From CAYXRK01 sp964467615 (lineage in GTDB: Bacteria; Hydrogenedentota; Hydrogenedentia; Hydrogenedentales; GCA-2746185): 17,262 nt of DNA. The position numbers and the translations under genes were made by a program. Below are positions 7,022 through 14,545 of this stretch, piece after piece. The stretch's first letter is position 1; each line of letters starts with the position of its first letter. The notes beneath the pieces were generated by a model. The model was not told the DNA's origin and did not search any database. It worked only from the letters and a program-made list of their open reading frames with translations. The stretch spans positions 1-17,262 of the forward strand of contig CAYXRK010000099.1 in assembly GCA_964467615.1 (NCBI GenBank), written 5' to 3'.

Positions 7022-7043
7022 CACGACGTCCCTTTATTGGCTC

Positions 7044-7058
7044 GTGTGCATAGCACAC
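7044..7058. promoter_or_regulatory. Short hairpin in the etfB-etfA gap
   Basis: GTGTGC and GCACAC are perfect 6-bp arms around a 3-nt loop, about 22 bp upstream of the etfA start. It could stabilise mRNA or tune the etfB:etfA ratio; function inferred only. Confidence 0.35.
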
Positions 7059-7080
7059 TATCGGTTTTTCTGCTACCTTC

Positions 7081-7094
7081 TCTTTTCGAAAAGA
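7081..7094. promoter_or_regulatory. 14-bp perfect palindrome after etfB
   Basis: TCTTTTCGAAAAGA is its own reverse complement and lies 10 bp beyond the etfB stop. With no loop it is more like a protein-binding site than a terminator. Function unknown. Confidence 0.35.
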
Positions 7095-7104
7095 AAATAC
7101 GGGG

Positions 7105-7884
7105 CTATAGCACCTTCTCTTCCTCACGAAGGATCGACAACAACTTTTTCACCCGCTCGCCCGTATCGCCGTCCAGGATTTTGTTTAGCCGGTCCTGTCG
7201 CGGCAGCGACAACGCCTGCACATCGATATGCGACGCCAACTCATCCGCATTCAGCCCGAGGTCCGCGAGACCGAACTCCTTAATTTCCTTCTTCTTCGCC
7301 TTCATGATATTCGGCAACGTCGGATACCGCGGTGTATTGATGCCCTTCTCGATCGTGAACAGCGCCGGCAACGTCACATCAATCGTGTAATGCCCGCCCT
7401 CCACCTCGCGCACCACCGTCGCGGCCAGTCCGGTAAGTTCGAAATCGCTCACCACCGACGCATGCGGAATCCCCATCAACTCCGCGACACGCTCGGGCAC
7501 CTGCGAAGCGTCATCATCCACCGCCTGCTTCCCCGCGAAGATTAACTCCGGCGATTCGGTCTGTAGCAACTTCGCCAACGCCTGCGCGATGCCCCGCCCC
7601 CGAAACTTGTTGACGTCGTCCACCTTCAGAAACAGCGCCCGATCCGCGCCCATCGCCAGCGCTGTGCGGATGGTTTCCTGCGTGCCCTCCGGCCCCATCG
7701 TCACCGCGATGACCTCCGCCGCCTTCCCGGCCTCCCTCGTCTGGATGGCCTCCTCCAGCGCGTACTCGTCATACGGACTCATCACGAACTTCAGCCCCGT
7801 GAGATCGACCGACTTATTGTCCGAACCAATCTTGAACACTGACGCCGTGTCCGGCACCCGCTTAAACAACACCGCGACTTTCAT
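7105..7884 (-). CDS. etfB: Electron transfer flavoprotein, beta subunit
   Basis: The partner of EtfA; it binds AMP and carries the loop that docks with acyl-CoA dehydrogenases. It has 259 residues from ATG 7884 (GAGGA 8 bases upstream), the usual length and the usual first residues MKVAVLFKRVPDT. Visible hallmarks are SPYDEYALEEA (36-46), VTMGPEG (61-67), the nucleotide-binding GKQAVDDDASQVP (118-130), and the family signature EGGHYTIDVTLPALFTIEKG (162-181) running into INTPRYPTLPNIMKAKKK (182-199). The signature contains the recognition loop with a conserved Leu. It is the first gene of the etf pair; no clear promoter was found in the gap upstream. Confidence 0.96.
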   Translation of the reverse strand: MKVAVLFKRVPDTASVFKIGSDNKSVDLTGLKFVMSPYDEYALEEAIQTREAGKAAEVIAVTMGPEGTQETIRTALAMGADRALFLKVDDVNKFRGRGIAQALAKLLQTESPELIFAGKQAVDDDASQVPERVAELMGIPHASVVSDFELTGLAATVVREVEGGHYTIDVTLPALFTIEKGINTPRYPTLPNIMKAKKKEIKEFGLADLGLNADELASHIDVQALSLPRQDRLNKILDGDTGERVKKLLSILREEEKVL

Positions 7885-8014
7885 GCAACTGTCCTCTAGT
7901 TCAACAAATGGAAAACGAAATAGGGCCAGGAAACGGCCCACGAACCAACTCAACAAGGAAATTAGTTAATAGCATAACATTCGGCCGCAGCCCCCTCCAA
8001 CCCCCAAACGTCGT

Positions 8015-8890
8015 TCAATGTGCGAGGTCTAAAGGCGAACGAAATCGCGCGCTCTGTGTCGCACTACTCACTTCGAGTTCGGCTTTCGACGTTGAACTTC
8101 GAACCTTGACCGTTTTTTGCCAACCGTCCAACGCCTCTCCCGCCTCCCGTGCGATGTTCTCATTCGCGTGATTGGCCTCGACCCATTCCAAATACCGGTA
8201 CGCCTCCGGCGTGTGCGCTTCGTCCCGCGCGAACCCCGTCGCCCAGTTCGTGTTCAGCGTGAGCATCCGTGGATCCTGTAGACGATCCAACGCCTCGTCG
8301 TAGCCGTGCCGAAACGCGAGTATCCCCAACACACGCGCTATCCCAGCTTCATCCTCCGTGCCCGGATTGAGAAGTGCCTCATCGATGTCCGCGAGGATGC
8401 TATCCACAAGCGGCGCGATCTCGTCTTTCGACAGATTCTGCACGTGCTCCCCGTAACTGCTAACTCCCGGCTGTTGTTCCTCCGGCAGCGATTTGCGCTG
8501 TTTCAGCAACGAGTTCAACGCCCGCGGCGTATACTCGTACTCTGCGGCAAGCACCGGGTACCTCGCCGCCAGATCGGCGTCGGGGTCTTGTTCAGGCGCT
8601 ACAGTTTCCTCGACTTCCGGTTGGCTCGACACTTCTTTCACCAACTGTTTTAACGCCCTCTGCTGCCATTCCCCGCGCTCCGCCCGCAGCGTGTCGAGCT
8701 CCGCCCGCATCGCCTCCGTGTCCGCCGAATCCACGCCATCGGCAGGAAGCGGCGCGCTTTCCACAAATCTCACCGGCGAATCAGGGACGACCCTCGTTGC
8801 ATCGGTTCGCCACCGCAGCCCCAACATATACGCCCCCGCCAGTGTCGCTACCCACACAAGCCCAAACGCCAATAGCAGCCTCGTGTTCAT
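8015..8890 (-). CDS. Membrane-anchored coiled-coil protein of unknown function
   Basis: I do not recognise the family. The 291-residue product from ATG 8890 (GGAGG upstream) starts MNTRLLLAFGLVWVATLAGA, one hydrophobic segment that is an anchor or uncleaved signal, so the rest is probably periplasmic. Next comes a short Glu/Arg/Ala-rich predicted coiled coil (AMRAELDTLRAERGEWQQRA), an acidic linker with many Glu, Pro and Val, and a mostly helical, acidic domain (about 110-260) that could be a repeat or HEAT/TPR-like fold. The C-terminus is Ser-rich and low in complexity. It is divergent to the hydrolase gene at 9012 and upstream of etfB on the same strand with a gap of about 130 bp, so co-function with etf is not implied. 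Confidence 0.75.
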   Translation of the reverse strand: MNTRLLLAFGLVWVATLAGAYMLGLRWRTDATRVVPDSPVRFVESAPLPADGVDSADTEAMRAELDTLRAERGEWQQRALKQLVKEVSSQPEVEETVAPEQDPDADLAARYPVLAAEYEYTPRALNSLLKQRKSLPEEQQPGVSSYGEHVQNLSKDEIAPLVDSILADIDEALLNPGTEDEAGIARVLGILAFRHGYDEALDRLQDPRMLTLNTNWATGFARDEAHTPEAYRYLEWVEANHANENIAREAGEALDGWQKTVKVRSSTSKAELEVSSATQSARFRSPLDLAH

Positions 8891-8918
8891 TAGCAAACCC
8901 TCCGCCTACCCATATAAT
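8890..8918 (+). promoter_or_regulatory. Predicted promoter of the alpha/beta hydrolase gene
   Basis: TTAGCA (8890-8895, 4/6) and a perfect TATAAT (8913-8918) are 17 bp apart on the plus strand. The -35 overlaps the start of the divergent gene, so the two starts may interfere. Confidence 0.5.
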
Positions 8919-9011
8919 CCTCGTCGAGATTGTTTGGTTTCATACAATCCGCCACTGTGGAGGAACCTTCGGCACCCAGAGTATTCTCGCTCCGATGTGG
9001 AACCTGAAACC

Positions 9012-9875
9012 ATGACGGACCCCGCCGCCCGTGCATTCTTCGACGCAACTGTAGAACGCATCGACGTTGGCGCGTCGCGAATCGCGTTGCGGCGTTTCGG
9101 CAGTGGCCCGCCGCTGTTGCTCGTTCACGGGTTTCCGCTTTCAGGCTTCACGTGGCGCAAAGTCATCCCGGAGCTTTCCAAACGCTTTACCTGTTACGCG
9201 CCAGACCTCCCCGGGCTCGGCGAATCGGAATGGACGCAAGCAACCGACTTCAGTTTTCCCGGCCAGGGCCGCACCCTCAAGGCGCTCGTGGATCGTCTCG
9301 GCTGGGAACGATACAGCGTGCTTGCCCAGGACACCGGCGGCACCTTCGCGCGCTACCTCGCGCTGGCGGACATCCCGCGCGTTCACAAGCTCGCCCTGAT
9401 CAACACCGAGATGCCGAACCATCGACCCCCGTATATTCCGCTCTATCAATTCCTCATGAAACTGCCCGGCGCGAAGGCGCAATTCAGACTGCTCATGAAG
9501 TCGCGAACGTTCCTACGATCCGCCATGGGCTTCGGCGGATGCTTCCATGACCTCTCGCTGATCGACGGCGATTTCCACGAAAACGTGATTGCCCTGCTCC
9601 TCGCGTCCCGCGAAAAAATGGAGGGCCTGCGCCGCTACCTGTGCGGCGCGCTATGGCCCCCGGTGGACGCACTCGAACGCGAACACTCCAAACTCACCAT
9701 GCCCGTCCGCCTCATCTGGAGCGCCGGCGACCCGACCTTTCCCGTCGGCCTAGCGCGCAGAATGGTCGCGCAATTTCCGAACGCCGACATCGTTGAAATT
9801 CCCGGCGCGAAGTTGCTTATTCACGAAGAGAAGCCTAATGAGGTCGCGAACGCTGTCCTCGAATTTCTTGGCTGA
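9012..9875 (+). CDS. Alpha/beta hydrolase with Asp nucleophile (haloalkane dehalogenase / epoxide hydrolase-like)
   Basis: A cytoplasmic hydrolase of 287 residues from ATG 9012; long upstream extension of the frame would run antisense through the neighbouring gene and is not supported. The oxyanion loop is VHGFPLSGFTW (38-48) and the strand-turn motif is YAPDLPGLGES (62-72). The nucleophile elbow is AQDTGG (105-110) with Asp107, not the Ser of esterases. The acid is probably D240 in SAGDPTFP and the base H271 in LLIHEEKP. An Asp nucleophile is typical of epoxide hydrolases, haloalkane dehalogenases and fluoroacetate dehalogenases; the substrate cannot be decided. No signal peptide is seen. 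A promoter with TATAAT lies upstream, and one copy of the 30-bp repeat follows the gene. Confidence 0.85.
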   Translation: MTDPAARAFFDATVERIDVGASRIALRRFGSGPPLLLVHGFPLSGFTWRKVIPELSKRFTCYAPDLPGLGESEWTQATDFSFPGQGRTLKALVDRLGWERYSVLAQDTGGTFARYLALADIPRVHKLALINTEMPNHRPPYIPLYQFLMKLPGAKAQFRLLMKSRTFLRSAMGFGGCFHDLSLIDGDFHENVIALLLASREKMEGLRRYLCGALWPPVDALEREHSKLTMPVRLIWSAGDPTFPVGLARRMVAQFPNADIVEIPGAKLLIHEEKPNEVANAVLEFLG

Positions 9876-9895
9876 AGAAGCAGGCGTATCGGAAT

Positions 9896-9925
9896 GTAGA
9901 GATTCTTCACTTCGCTCAGAATGAC
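9896..9925 (+). repeat. 30-bp interspersed repeat, copy 3
   Basis: Identical to 6016-6045, lying 20 bp after the hydrolase stop. Similarity to the reverse complement of copy 1 continues a few bases further (GACATCTG-TAG against GACATTTGGTAG), so the true unit is probably slightly longer than 30 bp. Confidence 0.85.
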
Positions 9926-9991
9926 ATTTGGTAGGTCCTTTGTTTCCGCGCAGGGACTTGCGTGTCTCGCTTCGGCTATGCTTTCGCGCCT

Positions 9992-10879
9992 ATGAAGTAT
10001 CTGACCTTTCGAAAGGAAGACAGATGGGGCATCGGATGTCTCATCGGCGACCAAGTGTATTCATGGGCGCACGCATCCGGCGATCCTCGGAACTCCGTTT
10101 GGTTGGTCAGTTGCATGAGTGTCAATTTGATTGAGTACCAAGAACTTCCCGACATCGGCGAGATCAAGCTCCCTGCACCGCTCTCCTCCCTCACGCTTGG
10201 CCCCGTCATTCCCTACCCACCCAAATTCCTCGCCATCGGCCTCAACTACGCCGACCACGTCGCCGAGACCGGTCGCGAAAAGCCCCAATTCCCCGTCGTC
10301 TTTAACAAACAGCGCACCTGCGCCAACGGTCCCTACGCGGACGTGTACAAACCCCGCGAAACCGAAATGCTCGACTACGAAGGCGAACTCGCGTTTGTCA
10401 TTGGCCGTCGCTGCCGCCGCGTTTCTGCCGCAGATGCGCCGAAGGTCATTGCGGGCTACACCATCGTCAACGACGTCAGCGTGCGCGATTGGCAGCGCCT
10501 CGCCCCGACCCTCACGCTCGGCAAATCGTGGGACACGCATGGCCCGATGGGCCCCTGGCTCGTCACCCCCGACGAACTCGGCGACCCGCACAACCTCCCC
10601 ATCCGCACCTACGTCAACGGTGCGCTCCGCCAAGAATCCAACACCCGCCATCTCATGTGGAATTGTTACCAACTCGTCGAGATTCTCTCCACCGTCTTCA
10701 CCCTCGAACCCGGCGACGTGATCGCCACCGGCACCCCCGCCGGTGTCGGCATGGCAATGGATCCGCCCACCTTCCTCAACGCCGACGATGTCGTCCGCGT
10801 CGAAATCGACGGCATCGGCCACATCGAAAACCGCATCATCGACGAACCCGAGCCGCTCTCGTTCATCGACGGCGACTAG
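9992..10879 (+). CDS. Fumarylacetoacetate hydrolase (FAH) family enzyme
   Basis: Hydrolyses or decarboxylates a 2,4-diketo / oxo-acid type substrate in the cytoplasm, probably in breakdown of aromatic or sugar acids. It has 295 residues from ATG 9992, where typical FAH-family sequence begins (MKYLTFRKEDRWGIG). A GTG at 9962 adds 10 residues and has a better ribosome site (AGGGA), so either start is possible. The metal ligands are E130 and E132 in LDYEGELAFVIG and D161 in IVNDVSVRDWQ. K178 lies in LGKSWDTHGPMGPW, and the substrate loop is ATGTPAGVGMA (245-255). FLAIGLNYADHVAE (79-92) is also typical. The exact substrate (fumarylpyruvate, acylpyruvate, 2-keto-3-deoxy sugar acid) is open. Confidence 0.9.
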   Translation: MKYLTFRKEDRWGIGCLIGDQVYSWAHASGDPRNSVWLVSCMSVNLIEYQELPDIGEIKLPAPLSSLTLGPVIPYPPKFLAIGLNYADHVAETGREKPQFPVVFNKQRTCANGPYADVYKPRETEMLDYEGELAFVIGRRCRRVSAADAPKVIAGYTIVNDVSVRDWQRLAPTLTLGKSWDTHGPMGPWLVTPDELGDPHNLPIRTYVNGALRQESNTRHLMWNCYQLVEILSTVFTLEPGDVIATGTPAGVGMAMDPPTFLNADDVVRVEIDGIGHIENRIIDEPEPLSFIDGD

Positions 10880-10932
10880 GCGCCAAGTTTGCGTCACCCC
10901 GTGCCATCGCCATACCCGAAAAGAGTGGAATA

Positions 10933-10962
10933 ATGACGGCCCCCGAAACAGCATGCTAGAAT
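10933..10962 (+). promoter_or_regulatory. Predicted promoter of the DUF1501 gene
   Basis: ATGACG (10933-10938, 4/6) and TAGAAT (10957-10962, 5/6) are 18 bp apart. Transcription would begin near 10969, which excludes the ATG at 10953 and supports the start at 10986. Confidence 0.5.
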
Positions 10963-10985
10963 CGCAGCGTATCGAGAGTGGCGCC

Positions 10986-12473
10986 ATGCATTCGGCCCAA
11001 GAATTCATCAACACGACTCGCCGCGAGTTCCTCGCGACGGCCGCCGGTGGTATCGGCGGCGTGGCGCTGGCGAGCCTGCTCAAAGCGGACGGCGTGCTCG
11101 CGGGCGAAAAAGACGTTGATGTCGTCAACCCTCTCGCGCCGAAGCGGCCGCCCTTTGACGCGAAGGCGAAGGCCTGCATCTTCATCTACCTCGAGGGCGC
11201 GCCGAGCCAAATCGATCTGTTCGATCCGAAGCCGGTCTTGATGAAGCACCACGGCGAACCCCTGCCGCAGGAAATGACGGACAAGGTCCGCTTCGCATTC
11301 ATCCAAAAAGAGTCCGCGGTGCTCATGGGCTCGCCGCGCAAATTCGTCAAGTACGGACAAAGCGGCATCGAGATGGCCGACCTCCTCCCTCACATCGGCT
11401 CCTGCGCGGACGACCTCTGCCTCATACGCTCGATGCACACGGAAGCGTTCAATCATCACCCCGGCCAACTTTTCATGAACACCGGCGTGCCGACGTTCGG
11501 TCGCCCCAGCGTCGGCTCCTGGCTGAACTACGGCCTCGGCACCGAATCGCAGGACCTCCCGGGCTACGTCGTCCTCAGCGCCGGCCGCGGCACCTCCGGC
11601 GGCGCGACCAACTGGACCAGCGGTTTCATGCCCTCGACCTACGAAGGCGTCCTCTTCCGCAACGAGGGCGAACCGATCCTCCACCTGAACAACCCGAACG
11701 ATCTTCCGCACGATTGCCAGCGCCGCGGGCTCGACGCCATCGGCGAACTGAACCTGCTGCACTACGAACGCACGCTCGACCAAGAAGTCCTCTCGCGCAT
11801 CGCGTCCTACGAACTCGCGTTCCGCATGCAGTCCGCCGCGCCCGAGCTGCTGGATTTCTCCGATGAGTCCCCAGAAACCCTCGCCATGTACGGCGTCGAC
11901 CGCGAGGAAGGCGATTCGAAGAAGTGGCGTAACGGCGGCGGCGACGAGTTCGCCGGCTTCGCGGCCAACTGCCTATTGGCGCGGCGGCTCGTCGAGCGCG
12001 GGGTCCGTTTCATCAACATTTTTCACGCCACGTGGGACCATCACGAAGACATCAACGAGCGCCTCGATTTCAATTGCCGCATGGCGGACCAGCCCGTCGG
12101 CGCGCTCATCAAGGACCTCAAGCAGCGCGGCCTGCTCGACAGCACCATGGTCGTCTGGGGCACCGAATTCGGCCGCACGCCACTGGGTGAAAACCGCGCG
12201 GGCCGTCCGGCGAACGTCATCGGCCGCGACCATCACCCGTTCGCGTTCTCCATCTTCTGCGCGGGCGGCGGCATCAAGGGCGGCACCGTCATCGGCGAGA
12301 CCGACGAACTCGGCTGGAACATCGTCAAGGACCCCGTCCACATCAACGACTTCCACGCCACGCTGCTGCACTGCTTCGGCTTCGACCACCTCAACCTCAC
12401 CTACCGCTACCAAGGCCGCGACTTCCGCCTCACCGACGTCGCCGGCAAAGTCGTCCCGAAAATGCTGGCGTAG
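10986..12473 (+). CDS. Tat-exported DUF1501 protein (sulfatase/alkaline-phosphatase-like fold)
   Basis: A 495-residue exported protein of the DUF1501 family, abundant in Planctomycetes and relatives; its biochemical role is not established, though the fold is related to sulfatases and alkaline phosphatases. The N-terminus has a twin-arginine signal: NTTRREFLATAAGG (9-22) followed by a hydrophobic helix and an Ala-rich cleavage region. Typical blocks are IYLEGAPSQIDLFDPKP, FNHHPGQLFMNTG, RPSVGSWLNYGLG and VVWGTEFGRTP, with the C-terminal GRDHHPFAFSIFCAGGG segment. ATG 10986 is chosen over 10953 because of the GAGAG upstream and the predicted promoter. Family members are commonly paired with large cytochrome-type DUF1549/DUF1553 proteins; none is present here. 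Confidence 0.9.
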   Translation: MHSAQEFINTTRREFLATAAGGIGGVALASLLKADGVLAGEKDVDVVNPLAPKRPPFDAKAKACIFIYLEGAPSQIDLFDPKPVLMKHHGEPLPQEMTDKVRFAFIQKESAVLMGSPRKFVKYGQSGIEMADLLPHIGSCADDLCLIRSMHTEAFNHHPGQLFMNTGVPTFGRPSVGSWLNYGLGTESQDLPGYVVLSAGRGTSGGATNWTSGFMPSTYEGVLFRNEGEPILHLNNPNDLPHDCQRRGLDAIGELNLLHYERTLDQEVLSRIASYELAFRMQSAAPELLDFSDESPETLAMYGVDREEGDSKKWRNGGGDEFAGFAANCLLARRLVERGVRFINIFHATWDHHEDINERLDFNCRMADQPVGALIKDLKQRGLLDSTMVVWGTEFGRTPLGENRAGRPANVIGRDHHPFAFSIFCAGGGIKGGTVIGETDELGWNIVKDPVHINDFHATLLHCFGFDHLNLTYRYQGRDFRLTDVAGKVVPKMLA

Positions 12474-12492
12474 CCCGGCGCGTGAGCGTGAT

Positions 12493-12906
12493 CTAACGCG
12501 TGAAAAGGGTCGCGTGTTGCGCAAGCTCGGCGGCCTTCAGCTTTTGCCCCGCTTTCGCCAGTTCAGGATCGTCAGTGGACTTTGGCCACCCCACGATATT
12601 GGCATGTCGCGGCGGAGGTTCTTTCGCGATAACCTCTAACCGAGCATCCCTGACGCGTAGCGCCTTGAATAAGGCGGCCCCGTGCAGCCTGCGCTCATCG
12701 ACAAGGTGTTCGTGGCCAATTTGCCACAATAAGTCAAGTCGTTCGCTACCGTGACGAAATACGGATGTTTCGCCATTCTTGGGGTTTGGAAGGAAAGCGG
12801 CGGGCTTTACCATCTTCGCATTGAACTGACTGGAGGACGTGAGGAACCTCGCGAGGTCCTCATCATCGTTAACCCGTTCAGGCAACCCGGAGGGGAGCAT
12901 TTCCAT
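12493..12906 (-). CDS. Conserved-looking unknown protein, third gene of the TIGR04255 operon
   Basis: Family not named with certainty. It has 137 residues (135 from the alternative ATG at 12900). The sequence looks constrained: LPSGLPERVNDDEDLARFL (4-22), MVKPAAFLP (32-40), NGETSVFRHG (44-53) and EPPPRHANIVGWP (97-109), with several His and Arg that could be functional. No signal or membrane segment is present. It overlaps the 180-residue gene by 29 bases, so it is almost certainly co-translated with it. It converges with the DUF1501 gene, leaving only 19 bp between the stop codons. Possible roles (RNA- or nucleotide-related, antitoxin, defence component) are guesses. Confidence 0.75.
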   Translation of the reverse strand: MEMLPSGLPERVNDDEDLARFLTSSSQFNAKMVKPAAFLPNPKNGETSVFRHGSERLDLLWQIGHEHLVDERRLHGAALFKALRVRDARLEVIAKEPPPRHANIVGWPKSTDDPELAKAGQKLKAAELAQHATLFTR

Positions 12907-13420
12907 GGTTCATTATTGCAGTGATGCCTTCGAGAATCCGGGGCGGAATTCTCTCACCATCGAAGTACGCGACAGCGTGCTCCTTATCTGTCCCGTCGAG
13001 CCACGCATACGCCAGCCGATTGTTGATCCCAACGCTCAGGGAAAACAGTCGATTCTTCGATTGAATCCAGTCCAGAGAAATCGACCCATCCGGCTCTGGC
13101 GCAAATTCCGGAAGCACGACGCCTTGCGGGAGCGCACGCACGAAACTCTCTGCCAAGCGAACGGCCAGCGGGTCGACTGCACAGGCCCCATCACCGTCCC
13201 AACCCTCGTCAGCGCATTCGTTCGCGAGTTCCCTCAATCGAGAAATGGCTTCGGATTTTCCCCCGAACAGCGCCTGCGATCGCTCCTCGGCTTCTACGAC
13301 GGCAGCGACCGCTTTGCGTCCCACCTTCGCAGCAGCAGAAAAGGCGCTACCAAGCTGCAGAAACGCGTTCAAGGCGGGGTATCCGAGCGAAGGCCGTGCT
13401 ATTGAAACAGCTTGAGACAT
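12878..13420 (-). CDS. Unknown protein, second gene of the TIGR04255 operon
   Basis: A 180-residue protein I cannot assign to a characterised family. Residues 16-55 are Ala-rich and helical (VGRKAVAAVVEAEERSQ), and SEAISRLRELANECADEGWD (56-75) is a likely helix-turn. From LPEFAPEPDGSISLDWI (103-119) to AYAWLDGTDKEHAVAYFDG (137-155) it alternates like a beta-sheet domain. No signal peptide is seen. The ATG at 13420 lies 22 bases inside the end of the TIGR04255 gene, with AGAGGA directly in front of it, too close for a normal ribosome site, so coupling is likely. Its tail overlaps the next gene by 29 bases. The tight overlaps imply one complex or pathway for all three products. Confidence 0.75.
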   Translation of the reverse strand: MSQAVSIARPSLGYPALNAFLQLGSAFSAAAKVGRKAVAAVVEAEERSQALFGGKSEAISRLRELANECADEGWDGDGACAVDPLAVRLAESFVRALPQGVVLPEFAPEPDGSISLDWIQSKNRLFSLSVGINNRLAYAWLDGTDKEHAVAYFDGERIPPRILEGITAIMNHGNAPLRVA

Positions 13421-14154
13421 TCCTCTGTAAGAGTATCCCTAAAAATCCGGTTCTTCAAGGTCCGTAGTGACTGAATTCTAGAGAGAATGAACGGCCAGTC
13501 CTCGGGTTCCGTTGAGGTAGGACTCACCACCGTTATGTCGAAGATTACAGGGTGTACTTCAAGTTCGCCTGGTTCTGAGGTCAAGACAATGTTGACCTCA
13601 TGTCCCGTTTCGGTCTCCACGGCAGAGTGTTGATTAAGAAATCCGACGAAAGTAAGTCCTAACTCATCGGGAAGGCGAGGGCCGATTCTAAGATAGTCGT
13701 TCAGCTCGACAAGACCTTCCCTTCGCGGTAGCGAAAGTCGGTTGATGTAACGCAGTCGGACGGATCGTATCCGAATTGGGCAAGCGAGCCCGACAAACAA
13801 TCCCCATGTACGCTCGATCTCCGGCAAATAATCGTCGAGGCCCGAGTATCGAGCGAGACGATTGAAAGAATAGCCCTGCCGCCGGATCTGTACCACTTGC
13901 TTCTCGTCGGCACTTAGAAACTGGAACGCGTGAATCCCACGCCGTCTGAGTGTATTCGGAGGTTCGCCTACCTTGATCTCAAATTCGACCTCATCCATGT
14001 ATTGGATCTGAAAATTCGGATACTCGACCCGAAAACAATCGCGCGCCGGCATTTCTAACGCGGTGAACTCCGGGGAGGGCGGCAGGTCACACTCGATGTC
14101 AAGAACCGCCTCAACTATCGGCGCATTGGCAAGCTTTAAGTCTGACTCGCTCAT
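13399..14154 (-). CDS. TIGR04255 family protein, function unknown, first gene of a three-gene operon
   Basis: A 251-residue protein recognised by its N-terminus ANAPIVEAVLDIECDLPP (9-26), a central RLRYINRL (133-140) and the C-terminal SLRTLKNRIFRDTLTEECL (229-247). This family is sporadically distributed in bacteria and has no known activity. ATG 14154 is chosen because GGAAG lies 5 bases upstream and the family sequence starts there; an in-frame extension to 14202 would lie over the promoter. It has no membrane segment. A good promoter (14174-14202) precedes it. Its composition is visibly less GC-rich than the metabolic genes nearby. It overlaps the next gene by 22 bases. Confidence 0.82.
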   Translation of the reverse strand: MSESDLKLANAPIVEAVLDIECDLPPSPEFTALEMPARDCFRVEYPNFQIQYMDEVEFEIKVGEPPNTLRRRGIHAFQFLSADEKQVVQIRRQGYSFNRLARYSGLDDYLPEIERTWGLFVGLACPIRIRSVRLRYINRLSLPRREGLVELNDYLRIGPRLPDELGLTFVGFLNQHSAVETETGHEVNIVLTSEPGELEVHPVIFDITVVSPTSTEPEDWPFILSRIQSLRTLKNRIFRDTLTEECLKLFQ

Positions 14155-14173
14155 AGTGCTTCCCGTCGGGCGA

Positions 14174-14202
14174 ATATTAGGCGGAAGAGTGGAGCGCGTC
14201 AA
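14174..14202 (-). promoter_or_regulatory. Predicted promoter of the TIGR04255 operon
   Basis: On the minus strand TTGACG (14202-14197, 5/6) and TAATAT (14179-14174, 4/6) are 17 bp apart. The start would be only about 12 nt before the ATG, leaving a short leader with the GGAAG ribosome site. Confidence 0.55.
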
Positions 14203-14238
14203 CAGACCGAGCCTCCAACCAAACCCTGGCGGGGTCTC

Positions 14239-14457
14239 CTACTCCTCCACAGCCGCCGAATCCTCGCTGCCTGCCCCCGCGCCCTCTTTGGCCATGGATT
14301 CCCGCGCCAGCCGCTCACACATCGAAACCCACTGCTCATCGGTCATGCCGTCGAATTCCTCAGACACGATGGCGTCCCGGCAAAGGGCCTGCTCCCGTTG
14401 CGAACTCTCCGTTTTACGGTTACTGCGGTCCGGCGATACGCCCTTTGTGCTGCTCAT
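14239..14457 (-). CDS. Small acidic protein, 72 residues, unrecognised
   Basis: Begins MSSTKGVSPDRSNRKTESSQ, a polar and probably disordered head. A helical stretch with EEFDGMTDEQWVSMCERLAR (33-52) follows, then an Ala/Gly/Glu tail ending SAAVEE. The second half has mostly G/C third positions, which favours real coding. GGGGTG lies before the ATG as a weak ribosome site. It is on the same strand as its neighbours, 88 bp after the 54-residue gene and 84 bp before the TIGR04255 gene, and could be a small regulator or simply an unrelated small protein. No family recognised. Confidence 0.5.
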   Translation of the reverse strand: MSSTKGVSPDRSNRKTESSQREQALCRDAIVSEEFDGMTDEQWVSMCERLARESMAKEGAGAGSEDSAAVEE

Positions 14458-14545
14458 CGCGCACCCCGCTTCATCGCATGCGCCAGGTCGAACGCACGGC
14501 CGATATCACTCCGATCACTCGGGGCAACTGTTCGCGAAGCGACGG

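Noticed and set aside
6041..7390. 449-codon plus-strand frame across etfA and part of etfB
   Set aside because: Arg/His-rich mirror of the two etf genes caused by GC-rich codons; etfA and etfB are certain on the other strand.
8493..9011. Long in-frame extension upstream of the alpha/beta hydrolase
   Set aside because: It runs antisense through the coiled-coil gene, reads as low-complexity Ser/Ala/Arg, and the promoter and family N-terminus support ATG 9012.
10061..11185. 374-codon minus-strand frame opposite the FAH gene
   Set aside because: Shadow of the FAH and DUF1501 genes; repetitive Val/Asp/Gly composition and no family match.
10956..11783. 275-codon minus-strand frame opposite the DUF1501 gene
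   Set aside because: Antisense shadow; the plus-strand product is a clear full-length family member.
14155..14202. 16-residue extension of the TIGR04255 protein
   Set aside because: Lies over the predicted promoter and before the GGAAG ribosome site; family similarity starts at 14154.
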